NCBI RefSeq assembly: GCF_022829635.1
Contig: NZ_JAKSYO010000165.1
Coordinates: forward strand, 31,672-95,671
Direction of reading: 5' to 3'
Length of the DNA stretch: 64,000 bases
Origin: Methylobacterium sp. E-066
GTDB lineage: Bacteria > Pseudomonadota > Alphaproteobacteria > Rhizobiales > Beijerinckiaceae
This document shows, piece after piece, positions 18,157-26,657 of the stretch. Within the stretch, counting starts at the first letter, position 1. Each line of letters starts with the position of its first letter. The translations under genes were made by a program, and so were the position numbers. The notes below the pieces were generated by a model. That model ran no database searches, was not told where the DNA came from, and saw only the letters and a program-made list of their open reading frames with translations.

Positions 18157-18204
18157 AGCCTCCATCCCGGCAGGCATAGCAATATGCCTGCCGGGATGGA
18201 GGCT
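18157..18204 (-). terminator. 21-bp perfect inverted repeat, probable terminator hairpin
   Basis: Two 21-base arms (18157-18177 and 18184-18204) are exact reverse complements around a six-base loop. The hairpin begins at the stop codon of the isochorismatase-type gene. There is no run of T after it, so if it terminates it does so without a classic U-tract. It may instead protect the 3' end of the transcript. Confidence 0.65.
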
Positions 18205-18905
18205 TAGGGCTGTGCCGATCCGTCGAGGGCGGCGACGACGGCAGCGGAATCGGTGACCCAGCCGAAGATCCCGCCCTGCGCCTTGATCATCGCGAGCCCG
18301 GCGGCGTGGAAGTCCGGGATATACGAGCCGCAGGCGTCTGCGACGACGGCGCAGCGGTAGCCGCGGTCGTTGGCCTCGCGCACGGTGGTGTGGACGCAGA
18401 CCTCGGTCGTCACGCCGCAGACGAGGAGGGTGTCGATGCGCCGGGCGCTCAGGATGCCGGCGAGGTCGGTGGCGTAGAAGGCGCCCTTGCCGGGTTTGTC
18501 GATGATCGGTTCGCCGGGTTCGGGCCGCAATTCCGGGATGATGTCATGGCCGGCCTCGCCGCGGATCAGGATCCGGCCCATCGGGCCGGGATCGCCGATG
18601 CGGGCGGACGGCTCGCCGCGGGCGAGCTTGGCCGGCGGGGCATCCGACAGGTCCGGCCGGTGACCTTCGCGCGTGTGCACCACCAGCAGCCCGGCGCGGC
18701 GGGCCGCCGCGAGCAGTGCCCGCGCCGGCGGGACCGCGCTGGCCAGGAGCGAGACGTCGTTGCCGAGGCTCGCCCCGAACCCCCCTGGCTCGAGGAAGTC
18801 GCGCTGCATGTCGATGATCACCAGCGCCGTGCCGGCCGTCTCGAACGCGAGCGGCGAGGGCTCGGCTGCGAGGTGGCGGGTCACCGTGGCCGTGGCGGAG
18901 GTCAT
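18204..18905 (-). CDS. Isochorismatase-family cysteine hydrolase
   Basis: 233 residues of the cysteine-hydrolase fold used by biuret, ureidoacrylate and nicotinamide amidohydrolases. The triad is visible: Asp in ALVIIDMQRDF (about residue 32), Lys in IDKPGKGAFYAT, and the nucleophilic Cys in GVTTEVCVHTTVREANDRG. The TREGHRPDLSD and GDPGPMGRILIRGE blocks resemble biuret hydrolase, but YIPDFHAAG and the N-terminus differ from the closer homologue at 34446. The substrate is an amide or ureide but undetermined. A GTG at 18914 is an alternative start. Confidence 0.85.
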   Translation of the reverse strand: MTSATATVTRHLAAEPSPLAFETAGTALVIIDMQRDFLEPGGFGASLGNDVSLLASAVPPARALLAAARRAGLLVVHTREGHRPDLSDAPPAKLARGEPSARIGDPGPMGRILIRGEAGHDIIPELRPEPGEPIIDKPGKGAFYATDLAGILSARRIDTLLVCGVTTEVCVHTTVREANDRGYRCAVVADACGSYIPDFHAAGLAMIKAQGGIFGWVTDSAAVVAALDGSAQP

Positions 18906-19052
18906 GGAGGGCACCCTCGGGGAGCGCCCGAATCACCGGCCACCCGGGGGAATGATGCTGTGTGTCGAGAGAGAATGCATGTGTGTCCGCCTGTCCGGTA
19001 GCTGTTGCAATTTTATGACGCGTGCGGCGGTCCGCGCTCAGGACCGGAGCGT

Positions 19053-19067
19053 TGGCATATCGGTTGC
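19053..19067 (+). promoter_or_regulatory. Sigma-54 type -24/-12 promoter element
   Basis: TGGCATATCGGTTGC has GG and GC exactly twelve bases apart, as in the consensus TGGCAC-N5-TTGC. It lies 43 bases before the ATG of the Tsx-like channel gene and on the same strand. It shares its TGGCATAT start with the element at 26572. Expected consequence: the channel-importer operon responds to nitrogen limitation through an NtrC-type activator. Confidence 0.6.
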
Positions 19068-19109
19068 GGTCGCTCTCCCAATGCTTTGCGAAGCCGGGGG
19101 ACCGAGACG

Positions 19110-20117
19110 ATGTTCAGGCGCGGAATCGCGGCTGCTTTAGTGCCAGCCTTGATCATCGGGGCCGCACATGCGGCAGACCTTGAAACCGGGACGAAGGCCA
19201 AGGCGCCCGATGCCGCGGCCGTGGCCGATGTGCCGTTCTTCCTGTTTGCCGACACGCAGGTCAGCTATCGCTACCAGTTCCCGACGGTCTCGCCCGGCGT
19301 CCAGATCCAGCGGGCGGACGGCAGCTTCGTCTCCCGGGAGGCGCCCAAGCAGATCCTCAACATCGCGCATGCCGACGCATGGGCCTACGGCACCAACTTC
19401 TTCTCCCTCGACATCCTGAAGTCGGGCTCGCAGTTCCCGGCCGGCACCACCAACCCGCCGGGCAGCGTCGGCTCGCCGGCCTTCTCCGATTACGGCAATA
19501 CCGAAGCCTACGGCTTGTATCGCGGCACCCTCAGCCTGAACGCGCTCACCGGCACCAAGGCGTTCGCGATCCCCGGCCTCGTCAAGGATGTGTCGCTCGC
19601 CTTCGGTTTCGACGCCAATTCGCAGAACGACGCGTTCGGCTCGAAGAAGCGCGATATCGTCGGCGGCCTGAACTTCTCCTTCGACGTCCCGGCGGGATTC
19701 CTCAATCTCAGCACGCACGTCTACAAGGAGTGGAACCGCAACGGCTTCAACCTCCAGCCGGATCGCGACCAGAGCTTCGACGCCGTTCCGGAATTCGAGC
19801 TCGTCTACAACTTCCCACTGTCGTTCACCGGGCTGCCGCTCAGCCTGACCGGGTTCAACAACATCGTGCTGCCCAAGGGCCGCGGCGTGCGCAACGTCGC
19901 GGCCTTCCAGTTCAACCCGCCGCGCGGCCTCGAGTTTCTCTCGCGCACGAACCTCGTGCTCGACCTCGGCAAGCTGATCTACGACCAGCCGAACAAGGTC
20001 GATGTCTTCATCGGCTTCCAATACTGGCTGAACAAATTCGGCAACGTAGAGACCACGACCTTCAAGGGGACCGAGGAGAAGAGCTTCCTGGCCGGGTTCG
20101 CCTTCCACGTCTTCTGA
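19110..20117 (+). CDS. Tsx-like outer-membrane channel protein
   Basis: 335 residues. A Sec signal peptide (MFRRGIAAALVPALIIGAAH, cleavage at AHA-ADL) precedes a protein of alternating amphipathic strands that ends in phenylalanine (AGFAFHVF), as beta-barrel outer membrane proteins do. Segments such as FSLDILKSGSQFPAG, VKDVSLAFGFDANSQNDAFG and VDVFIGFQYWLNKFG resemble the nucleoside-specific channel family (Tsx/OmpK). It stands 30 bases before a BMP-type ABC importer, so it probably lets the importer's substrate cross the outer membrane. Family assignment is by general resemblance. Confidence 0.7.
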   Translation: MFRRGIAAALVPALIIGAAHAADLETGTKAKAPDAAAVADVPFFLFADTQVSYRYQFPTVSPGVQIQRADGSFVSREAPKQILNIAHADAWAYGTNFFSLDILKSGSQFPAGTTNPPGSVGSPAFSDYGNTEAYGLYRGTLSLNALTGTKAFAIPGLVKDVSLAFGFDANSQNDAFGSKKRDIVGGLNFSFDVPAGFLNLSTHVYKEWNRNGFNLQPDRDQSFDAVPEFELVYNFPLSFTGLPLSLTGFNNIVLPKGRGVRNVAAFQFNPPRGLEFLSRTNLVLDLGKLIYDQPNKVDVFIGFQYWLNKFGNVETTTFKGTEEKSFLAGFAFHVF

Positions 20118-20147
20118 GGCGGCGACCTGGAATCGCGGAGCGGCTGG

Positions 20148-21770
20148 ATGACGATCGCGGCGACTGAGCCGACGCCCGCCTCGAACGATCCGAGGCCGCT
20201 GTTCGGCGCCTACGGCATCGTGAAGCGCTTCGGCGCCTTCACGGCCAACGACCGCATCGACCTCGAGATCCGGGCGGGCGAGATCCACGCCCTGCTCGGC
20301 GAGAACGGGGCCGGGAAATCCACGCTGATGAAGATCCTCTACGGCCTCCTGGAGCCGACGGAGGGCGTCGTCACGCATCGCGGCGAGACGGTGAGGCTCG
20401 CCAGCCCGGAGGCGGCCCGCCGGCTCGGCATCGGCATGGTGTTCCAGCACTTTTCCCTGTGCGCGAACCTGACAGTCGCCGAGAACATCGCCCTCGTGAT
20501 GGGCAGAAGCCTCGGCCGCAGGGCGCTCGCCGAGCGGATCGCGGCCCTCGGCCGGACCTATGGCCTGCACCTCGAACTGGATTGGCCGGTCTGGTCGCTG
20601 TCGGCGGGAGAGCGTCAGCGCATCGAGATCGTGCGCTGCCTGCTCCAGGACCCGAAGCTCGTCATCCTCGACGAGCCGACCTCGGTGCTCACGCCCGGCG
20701 AAGCCGAAATGCTGTTCACGGTGCTGGAGCGCCTGCGGGATGAGGGCCGGGCGTTGCTCTACATCTCGCACCGGCTCGACGAGGTGCGCCGCCTCTGCGC
20801 CCGCGCCACGATCCTGCGCGGCGGCCGGGTCGTCGGCGCCTGCGATCCGCGTGTGGAGAGCGCCGGCTCGCTCGCCGCCATGATGGTCGGCGCGCAGGTC
20901 CGCGCGCTGACACGCGAGGCTGCCCCCGCACGGTCGGCGCTGGCGGGACCCGAGCGCCTGCGCCTCGACCGGCTGTCGCTGCCCGCCCCCGGCCTGCACG
21001 CCACCGGCCTGCGTGACATCTCGCTCGGTGTCCGCGGCGGCGAGATCTTCGGCATCGCCGGGATCGCGGGCAACGGCCAGTCGGAACTGTTCGCGGCACT
21101 CTCCGGCGAGGCCCGAGCGCCGGAGGCCGGCGCCGTCTGCATCGACGGGACGCCCGCCGGCCGCCTCGACATCAACGCGCGGCGGCGTCTCGGGGCGGCT
21201 TTCGTGCCCGAGGAGCGCAACGGCCATGCCGCGGCGCCCGGCCTGAGCCTCTCGGAGAACGCCGTGCTCTCCCGGTACGCCACCGCCTCGCTCACGCGCT
21301 TCGGACTCGTGCACCGGGCAGCGGCCCGGGCGCTGGCGGCCCGGGTGATCGAGGCGTTCGATGTCCGCAAGGCCGGCCCGGACCCGGCCGCCGGCACCCT
21401 GTCGGGGGGCAACCTGCAGAAGTTCGTGGTCGGACGCGAGATCCTGGCCGAGCCCGGGGTGCTCGTCGTCGATCAGCCGACCTGGGGCGTCGACGCGGCG
21501 GCGGCCGCGCGCATCCGCCAAGCGCTGATCGACCTCGCCGCGCGCGGGAGCGCAATCCTGGTGATCAGTCAGGACCTCGACGAACTGTTCGAGATCGCCG
21601 GCTCCATCGCGGTCCTCCAGGCCGGCACCCTGTCGCGGGCCGTGCGGCGTTCCGAGACCTCCCGCGAGGCGGTCGGCCTGCTGATGGGCGGATCCGGCGG
21701 CCCGCCCCCGGGGGGCCACACGGTCGCCCCGCCCGGCCGCCTTCGCGAAGGAGCCGTCCATGCCACGTAA
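20148..21770 (+). CDS. BMP-type (nucleoside family) ABC transporter, double ATP-binding protein
   Basis: 540 residues with two tandem ATPase domains. First: Walker A GENGAGKST (about residue 52), signature SAGERQRIEI, Walker B LVILDEPTSVLTPGEAE. Second: degenerate Walker A region GIAGNGQSE, signature LSGGNLQKFVVGRE, Walker B VLVVDQPTWGVD. The arrangement matches the NupO/YufO group that powers nucleoside or purine uptake with BMP/PnrA-type binding proteins. The ATG at 20148 follows the channel gene by 30 bases. Confidence 0.92.
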   Translation: MTIAATEPTPASNDPRPLFGAYGIVKRFGAFTANDRIDLEIRAGEIHALLGENGAGKSTLMKILYGLLEPTEGVVTHRGETVRLASPEAARRLGIGMVFQHFSLCANLTVAENIALVMGRSLGRRALAERIAALGRTYGLHLELDWPVWSLSAGERQRIEIVRCLLQDPKLVILDEPTSVLTPGEAEMLFTVLERLRDEGRALLYISHRLDEVRRLCARATILRGGRVVGACDPRVESAGSLAAMMVGAQVRALTREAAPARSALAGPERLRLDRLSLPAPGLHATGLRDISLGVRGGEIFGIAGIAGNGQSELFAALSGEARAPEAGAVCIDGTPAGRLDINARRRLGAAFVPEERNGHAAAPGLSLSENAVLSRYATASLTRFGLVHRAAARALAARVIEAFDVRKAGPDPAAGTLSGGNLQKFVVGREILAEPGVLVVDQPTWGVDAAAAARIRQALIDLAARGSAILVISQDLDELFEIAGSIAVLQAGTLSRAVRRSETSREAVGLLMGGSGGPPPGGHTVAPPGRLREGAVHAT

Positions 21771-21785
21771 TCACGCGAGGTAACC

Positions 21786-22862
21786 ATGCGCCTCGACCTC
21801 GTGCCGCGCGCCGGCCGCTCGCCGCTCGCCGCCATCCTTGCGCCCGCCCTGGCCTTCCTCGCCTCCGTGCTGCTCGGCGGCGTGGCCGTGTCCCTGCTCG
21901 GCGTCTCGCCGGCAGCGGCCTTCGCGGCCTATTTCATCGCGCCGCTGTCCGAGCTGTGGTCCCTGCAGGAGATCGCCCTGAAGGCCGCGCCGCTCGCCCT
22001 GATCGCGACGGGCCTGGCCTTCTGCTACCGGGCGAACCTGTGGAATATCGGTGCCGAGGGCCAATTCGTGGTCGGGGGCCTCGCCGGCGGCTGCGTCGCC
22101 CTCGCCACCCAGGGCAGCGCGGGCTTCACCCTGTGGATCCTGCCGGCGATGCTGGTCGCCGGAACGCTTGCCGGCGTCGCCTACGCGATGATCCCGGCCG
22201 TGTTGAAGGTGCGGCTCGGCGTCTCCGAGATCCTGACCAGCCTGATGCTGGTCTACGTCGCGGAACTGCTCCTCGACTACATGGCCCGGGGACCGTTGCG
22301 CGACCCGGCCGGATACAACTTCCCGCAGAGCGTCCCCTTCGATGCCGCGGCGCGCCTGCCCTACCTGATGGAGGGGGAAACCCTGCATGCAGGCGTGCTC
22401 GTCGCCTTCGCGGCCGTCGTGCTCGCCACGATCGTCCTCGGGCGGACCCTGTTCGGGTTCGAGGTGCGGGTCGTCGGCGCGAGTCCGCGCGCCGCCCGGT
22501 TCGCCGGCTTCAGCGAGGCCCGCCTGACGCTCGCCGCCTTCGCCGTCTCGGGCGGGGCGGCGGGGCTCGCGGGGATCGCGGAAGTCGCGGGCAAGATCGG
22601 CCAGCTCCAGCCGACGATCTCGCCGGGCTACGGCTTCACGGCGATCATCGTCGCCTTTCTCGGCCGGCTCTCGCCGCCGGGCATCCTCGTCGCGGCGCTC
22701 GTGATCGCGCTCACCACGATCGGCGGCGAGGGAGCGCAGATCGACCTCAGGCTTCCCCTCGACCTGACGCGGGCCTTCCAAGGCTTGCTGCTCGGCCTCG
22801 TCCTGGGGGCGGACGTCCTCACCCGCTTCAAGGTCCGCCTCGTCCCGGGAGGCGCGCGATGA
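21786..22862 (+). CDS. BMP-type ABC transporter permease 1
   Basis: 358 residues, about nine hydrophobic segments, of the branched-chain/ribose permease fold used by nucleoside importers. Diagnostic segments: FCYRANLWNIGAEGQFVVGG (the N-I-GAEGQ motif), MLVYVAELLLDYMARGPLRD and GYGFTAIIVAFLGRLSPPG. It ends by overlapping the second permease as ATGA. Confidence 0.9.
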   Translation: MRLDLVPRAGRSPLAAILAPALAFLASVLLGGVAVSLLGVSPAAAFAAYFIAPLSELWSLQEIALKAAPLALIATGLAFCYRANLWNIGAEGQFVVGGLAGGCVALATQGSAGFTLWILPAMLVAGTLAGVAYAMIPAVLKVRLGVSEILTSLMLVYVAELLLDYMARGPLRDPAGYNFPQSVPFDAAARLPYLMEGETLHAGVLVAFAAVVLATIVLGRTLFGFEVRVVGASPRAARFAGFSEARLTLAAFAVSGGAAGLAGIAEVAGKIGQLQPTISPGYGFTAIIVAFLGRLSPPGILVAALVIALTTIGGEGAQIDLRLPLDLTRAFQGLLLGLVLGADVLTRFKVRLVPGGAR

Positions 22863-23785
22863 CCCTCGACATGGTCCAGATGATCCTGGTCACGGTGCTG
22901 ACGGCAGCGACTCCGCTGATCATCGCCGCGATCGGCGAACTGGTGGTCGAGCGCGCGGGCGTGCTCAACCTCGGCGTCGAGGGCATGATGATCTGCGGGG
23001 CGGCCGTCGGCTTCGCCGCTGCTATCGAGACCGGCTCGACCCTCCTGGGCGCCCTGGCCGGCGCCGGCGCCGGATTGGGCCTGGCGGCCCTGTTCGGGCT
23101 GCTGACCGTCGGGCTCGCGGCCAATCAGGTCGCCTCGGGCCTCGCGCTCACGATCCTCGGCCTCGGCCTGTCGGGTCTCGTCGGCGCCCCGTATGTCGGC
23201 CTGAAGCGGGATCCCGCACCGCATCTCGATATCCCCGGCCTGAGCGACCTGCCTGGGATCGGCCAGCTCCTGTTCGGCCAGGACGCCTTCGTGTACGCGG
23301 GCCTGGCATTGACCGTCGCCGTCTCGTGGTTCCTGTGGCGGACGCGCGGCGGCCTGATCCTGCGCGCGATCGGCGACGACCACACCGCCACGCACGCCCT
23401 CGGCCTGCCGGTGCGCAAGCTCCGCTTCCTGGCCGTGCTGTTCGGAGGTGCCTGTGCGGGGCTCGCCGGATCCTACCTCTCGCTGGCCTACACCCCGTTC
23501 TGGGCCCCGGCGATGACCGCGGGCCGCGGCTGGATCGCCCTGGCGCTCGTCGTCTTCGCCTCGTGGCGGCCGGCGCGGCTGGTGGCCGGCGCGATCCTGT
23601 TCGGAGGCGCCACGGTGCTGCAACTCCACGCCCAGGCGGCGAGCATCGGCCTGCCCGGACAAGTGCTCTCGGCGCTTCCCTACCTCGCGACGATCGTCGC
23701 CCTCGTCCTGCTGTCCCTCGGGCGGCGGCAGGGCGGCTCGCTCGCACCCGCCGCCCTGGGGCGCGACTTCACCCCGCACCGCTAG
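22859..23785 (+). CDS. BMP-type ABC transporter permease 2
   Basis: 308 residues with the partner pattern AIGELVVERAGVLNLGVEG near residue 25, NQVASGLALTILGLGLSGLVG, ALGLPVRKLRFLAVLFGGA and TAGRGWIALALVVFASWRP. These motifs mark the second, shorter permease of BMP-type importers. The coding frame is open far upstream but that portion is a shadow of permease 1; the ATG overlaps the preceding stop. Confidence 0.9.
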   Translation: MTLDMVQMILVTVLTAATPLIIAAIGELVVERAGVLNLGVEGMMICGAAVGFAAAIETGSTLLGALAGAGAGLGLAALFGLLTVGLAANQVASGLALTILGLGLSGLVGAPYVGLKRDPAPHLDIPGLSDLPGIGQLLFGQDAFVYAGLALTVAVSWFLWRTRGGLILRAIGDDHTATHALGLPVRKLRFLAVLFGGACAGLAGSYLSLAYTPFWAPAMTAGRGWIALALVVFASWRPARLVAGAILFGGATVLQLHAQAASIGLPGQVLSALPYLATIVALVLLSLGRRQGGSLAPAALGRDFTPHR

Positions 23786-23818
23786 CGGTGCCGTCCACCG
23801 GAGAGGACACGAGCGACC

Positions 23819-24880
23819 ATGCGACATTCCTTCTGCGCCGGCCTCGGTGCATTCCTGCTCCTGCTCGGCCCGGCACAGGCCGAGGGCAAGCTCAAGGTGG
23901 GCTTCGTCTATGTCGGGCCGGTGGCCGATTACGGCTACTCGTTCCAGCACGATCTGAGCCGCAAGGCCCTGGCCGAGGCCATGCCCGATAAGGTCGAGAC
24001 CACCTACCTGGAGAACGTGCCCGAGGCCGACAGCGAGCGGGCGATCGAGAAGCTCGCGCGCTCAGGGATGGGCCTGATCTTCACCACGTCGTTCGGCTTC
24101 ATGGAGCCGACCCTGAAGGTCGCCAAGAAATTCCCGACGGTGAAGTTCGAGCACGCCACCGGCTACAAGCGCGCGGCCAACGTCTCGACCTACTCGGCCC
24201 GGTTCTACGAGGGCCGTTACGTCTGCGGGAAGATCGCGGCCAAGCTGTCGAAGACCGGGACGGTCGGCTACATCGCGTCGTTCCCGATCCCCGAGGTGGT
24301 GAGCGGCATCAACGCCTTCATGCTCGGCGCGCAGTCGGTCAACCCGAACGTGAAGGTCAAGATCGTCTGGGTGAACACGTGGTTCGACCCGGGCAAGGAG
24401 GCCGAAGCCGCCAAGGCCCTGTTGGCGCAGGGCGCCGACATCCTGACCCAGCACACCGATTCAGCCGCCCCGCTGCAAGAGGCCGAGAAGCAGGGCAAGC
24501 TCGCGTTCGGGCAATCCTCCGACCAGTATCGCTTCGCCCCGAAGGCACAGCTCACGTCGATCGTCGACGATTGGAACGGCTACGTGATCAGCGAGGCCAA
24601 GGCCGTGCTCGACGGCTCGTGGAAGAGCCACGACACCTGGGGCGGGATCAAGGACGGCCTGGTCGTTCTCGCCCCCTTCACCAACATGCCCGCCGACGTG
24701 AAGGCCATGGCCGAGGACACCGTGAAGGCGATCGCGGCAGGCCGGACGCATCCCTTCGCCGGTCCGGTGACGAAGCAGGACGGGACCATCGCGGTCAAGG
24801 ACGGCGAGACCGCCCCCGACCCGATGATCCTCGGCATGAACTGGTACGTGAAGGGCATCGACGACAAGCTGCCCCAGTAG
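23819..24880 (+). CDS. BMP family ABC transporter substrate-binding protein
   Basis: 353 residues with a Sec signal peptide (MRHSFCAGLGAFLLLLGPAQ, cleavage near AQA-EGK). The mature protein has the BMP/PnrA pattern: KVGFVYVGPVADYGYSF, LIFTTSFGFMEPTLKVAKKF, FPIPEVVSGINAFMLGAQSV and ADILTQHTDSAAPLQEAEKQ. It captures the substrate in the periplasm for the permeases upstream. A paralogue at 30145 serves a second importer. The substrate is probably a nucleoside, purine or related ring compound but is not proven. Confidence 0.9.
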   Translation: MRHSFCAGLGAFLLLLGPAQAEGKLKVGFVYVGPVADYGYSFQHDLSRKALAEAMPDKVETTYLENVPEADSERAIEKLARSGMGLIFTTSFGFMEPTLKVAKKFPTVKFEHATGYKRAANVSTYSARFYEGRYVCGKIAAKLSKTGTVGYIASFPIPEVVSGINAFMLGAQSVNPNVKVKIVWVNTWFDPGKEAEAAKALLAQGADILTQHTDSAAPLQEAEKQGKLAFGQSSDQYRFAPKAQLTSIVDDWNGYVISEAKAVLDGSWKSHDTWGGIKDGLVVLAPFTNMPADVKAMAEDTVKAIAAGRTHPFAGPVTKQDGTIAVKDGETAPDPMILGMNWYVKGIDDKLPQ

Positions 24881-24901
24881 GGCGGCCGGCACGCCGGGTT
24901 C

Positions 24902-24933
24902 GCGCCGATCCCGACGCGGTTCGGGATCGGCGC
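24902..24933 (+). terminator. Inverted repeat after the BMP operon
   Basis: Arms 24902-24914 and 24921-24933 are perfect 13-base complements around a six-base loop, 22 bases after the binding-protein stop. No T-run follows. It lies between convergent genes and could serve both strands. Confidence 0.6.
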
Positions 24934-24948
24934 CGTTCGATGCGGGCG

Positions 24949-25215
24949 TCAGCGGCCTGCGGGCACCTCGTTGGTACGGGGCGGCGGCATGACGGGCTCC
25001 TCGATGGCGACCCCGCCGCGGTTCGGGGGCACCTCCAGGGCATCACCCGACCGGATCGATTCGGCCTCGTTGCGCGGTCCGGCGAGGCCCTCCGTGCCCC
25101 CTGGGGCGGTGGAAGGATCGCGCCCGGCCGGCGCGCCGTAGGACTGAGCCGAGGCGGCACCGGCAGTGCCGAGCAGCCCGCAGAGAGCCAGTATGACGGT
25201 TGTCTTCTTTCGCAT
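24949..25215 (-). CDS. Small secreted protein, AQSY-family
   Basis: 88 residues: signal peptide MRKKTTVILALCGLLGTAGA with cleavage near ASA-Q, then the mature start AQSYGAPAGRDPSTAPGGTE shared with other small proteins in this window. The rest is proline-rich and acidic (LEVPPNRGGVAIEEPVMPPP) and looks disordered. Function unknown. The ATG at 25215 fits the signal peptide; an upstream TTG at 25287 does not. Confidence 0.65.
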   Translation of the reverse strand: MRKKTTVILALCGLLGTAGAASAQSYGAPAGRDPSTAPGGTEGLAGPRNEAESIRSGDALEVPPNRGGVAIEEPVMPPPRTNEVPAGR

Positions 25216-25283
25216 GGCCGCCTCGTTCCCGATGAATTCTGTAATCGGGACGAATGGCGCAGTCGTCGGCTGGTTCCGTCGTG

Positions 25284-25517
25284 TCAACGGCGATGATGCG
25301 GATGCCTATGGAAGAGGCGAAAACCGCGGCGGCGGGCGCTGCGACCGCGCAGGCCGCCGGGCGCCGTGACGCTCGGCTGCCCCGCCGGGGGTGTCAGGGT
25401 GCCCTGCGCGGCCGCCGGCGGCGGGATTGCGGGCAGGCCACCCTCAAATGGGGCGCCCAGGCCGAGCCACGCGCCCGCAGCCAGCACCGCGATCGCTCCC
25501 AGACGGACGATCCGCAT
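25284..25517 (-). CDS. Small secreted protein, AQSY-family relative
   Basis: 77 residues. A hydrophobic leader (MRIVRLGAIAVLAAGAWLGL) precedes AAAQGTLTPPAGQPSVTAPG, a variant of the AQSYTAPAG...TAPGG signature. The C-terminus is strongly basic (GRSARRRGFRLFHRHPHHRR), unlike its acidic neighbour. The two adjacent paralogues lie on the same strand with about 70 bases between them. Function unknown. Confidence 0.55.
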   Translation of the reverse strand: MRIVRLGAIAVLAAGAWLGLGAPFEGGLPAIPPPAAAQGTLTPPAGQPSVTAPGGLRGRSARRRGFRLFHRHPHHRR

Positions 25518-25581
25518 CCGATCTACTCCTGAAGTCTCGACGGGGCTCGCCGGCTTCGCCGCAAACCCTGTGCCGTAGCCT

Positions 25582-26466
25582 TCAGCTCCCCCGGTACGTT
25601 TGAAAGCTCCACGGGGTCGCTGCCAGCGGCACGTGGTAATGCGCCTCCGGCTCCGCCACACCGAAGCGCAGTGGCACAACGTCGAGAAAGGCCGGGCGCG
25701 GCAGGTCGATGCCGAGCCGGCGGTGATAGTCGCCGAGCGCGAAGCGAAGCTCGTAGACTGCGATCGGGACCGGGCGTCCGCCGATCAGCGGGGCGTCGGT
25801 GCGGCCGTCGGCATTGGTGTGCGTGCGCGCGACCAGCGCGGTCTCCGTCTCCGAGACGATCTCGACCAACTCGACGGCGACGCCCGCGGCCGGCTTGCCC
25901 AGCATCGTGTCGAGCACGTGGGTCGAGAGCCGGCCTGTGGTGAGCAACGCACCGTCCCCCTCGACCAGGGCGCCGAGGCGGATGGCGGCAATGCGGAAGA
26001 CTTCGGCCTGCGCCGTGCGGAACTCGGTCTCCGGATCGGAGGCGAGGCGGTCCTCGAAGGCGGCCATCAGCGAGGCGCGGCCGTGGCGTTTCACGCAGAG
26101 GATGAACGGGATGCCGAACCGGCTCCGGTAGGCGGCATTCATCGCCGCGAAGCGCGCATATTCCGCATCCGAGAGCCGGTCCAGGCCGGCCGCCGCCTGC
26201 TCCGCAACCGAGTCGGGCGCGATGGCGCCGTCGCGGGCGGCGCGGCCGGCGAGCTCCGGATGGCCGGCGAGCAAGGCGTGGCGCATCGCCTCCGGCGCGG
26301 CTTCGACCGCCGCGCACATCGCCGCGTGGAGCGCGGCGACGGTGCCGAACGGGCGCCGTGCCGCGGCGGCCCGGGCGACCCACGGCGCGTGCTCGAAGAC
26401 CGCCCCCAGCGCCGCGACGAAGTCGGTCTCCGGCATGCCGTCGAGATCTGCGAGGGAAAACGTCAT
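25582..26466 (-). CDS. Bifunctional OHCU decarboxylase / 5-hydroxyisourate hydrolase
   Basis: 294 residues with two enzymes of urate breakdown joined. Residues ~1-165 are OHCU decarboxylase: ALGAVFEHAPWVARAA, AGHPELAGRAA (catalytic His) and DSVAEQAAAGLDRL, then FGIPFILCVKRHGR. Residues ~178-294 are 5-hydroxyisourate hydrolase of the transthyretin fold: GRLSTHVLDTMLGKPAAG, THTNADGRTDAPL and the C-terminal YRGS tetrapeptide. The hydrolase step comes first in the pathway although its domain is second. A longer frame reaches 26577, but the domain begins at the ATG at 26466 and a promoter-like element lies just upstream. Divergent from the permease-urate oxidase operon that feeds it. Confidence 0.92.
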   Translation of the reverse strand: MTFSLADLDGMPETDFVAALGAVFEHAPWVARAAAARRPFGTVAALHAAMCAAVEAAPEAMRHALLAGHPELAGRAARDGAIAPDSVAEQAAAGLDRLSDAEYARFAAMNAAYRSRFGIPFILCVKRHGRASLMAAFEDRLASDPETEFRTAQAEVFRIAAIRLGALVEGDGALLTTGRLSTHVLDTMLGKPAAGVAVELVEIVSETETALVARTHTNADGRTDAPLIGGRPVPIAVYELRFALGDYHRRLGIDLPRPAFLDVVPLRFGVAEPEAHYHVPLAATPWSFQTYRGS

Positions 26467-26502
26467 CGCGCCCGCACCGTCCCACTCCAGGGTGACCGTA
26501 AA

Positions 26503-26517
26503 GCAGGCAACGGGCCA
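26503..26517 (-). promoter_or_regulatory. Possible sigma-54 element before the HIU/OHCU gene
   Basis: Read on the minus strand, TGGCCCGTTGCCTGC keeps GG and GC twelve bases apart and matches most of the consensus. It sits 37 bases before the ATG at 26466, mirroring the stronger plus-strand element 55 bases away. Weaker than the others because of the C at position 12. Confidence 0.4.
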
Positions 26518-26571
26518 GGCGCCAGCCATCGACCGGTCGCCGCCACCATGGCGGGCGTCGAAACGGGGGCG

Positions 26572-26586
26572 TGGCATATGGCTTGC
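26572..26586 (+). promoter_or_regulatory. Sigma-54 type -24/-12 promoter element
   Basis: TGGCATATGGCTTGC matches the -24/-12 consensus with correct spacing, 72 bases before the NCS2 permease ATG. It begins with the same TGGCATAT as the element before the channel gene at 19053. Confidence 0.6.
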
Positions 26587-26657
26587 GCATCCGAGGTCAT
26601 GGCGCGTCGGGCCGCGATCCGGCTGCCGGCCCGCCGCGCCTCGGGAGAGTCTCCACG

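Noticed and set aside
18179..18193. Minus-strand CGGCAGGCATATTGC, a sigma-54-like element about 280 bases before azgA
   Set aside because: It falls inside the perfect hairpin and far from the start; the match may follow from the palindrome.
19137..21761. Minus-strand open frame of 874 codons
   Set aside because: Entirely antisense to the channel and ABC ATPase genes, with no domain or start context.
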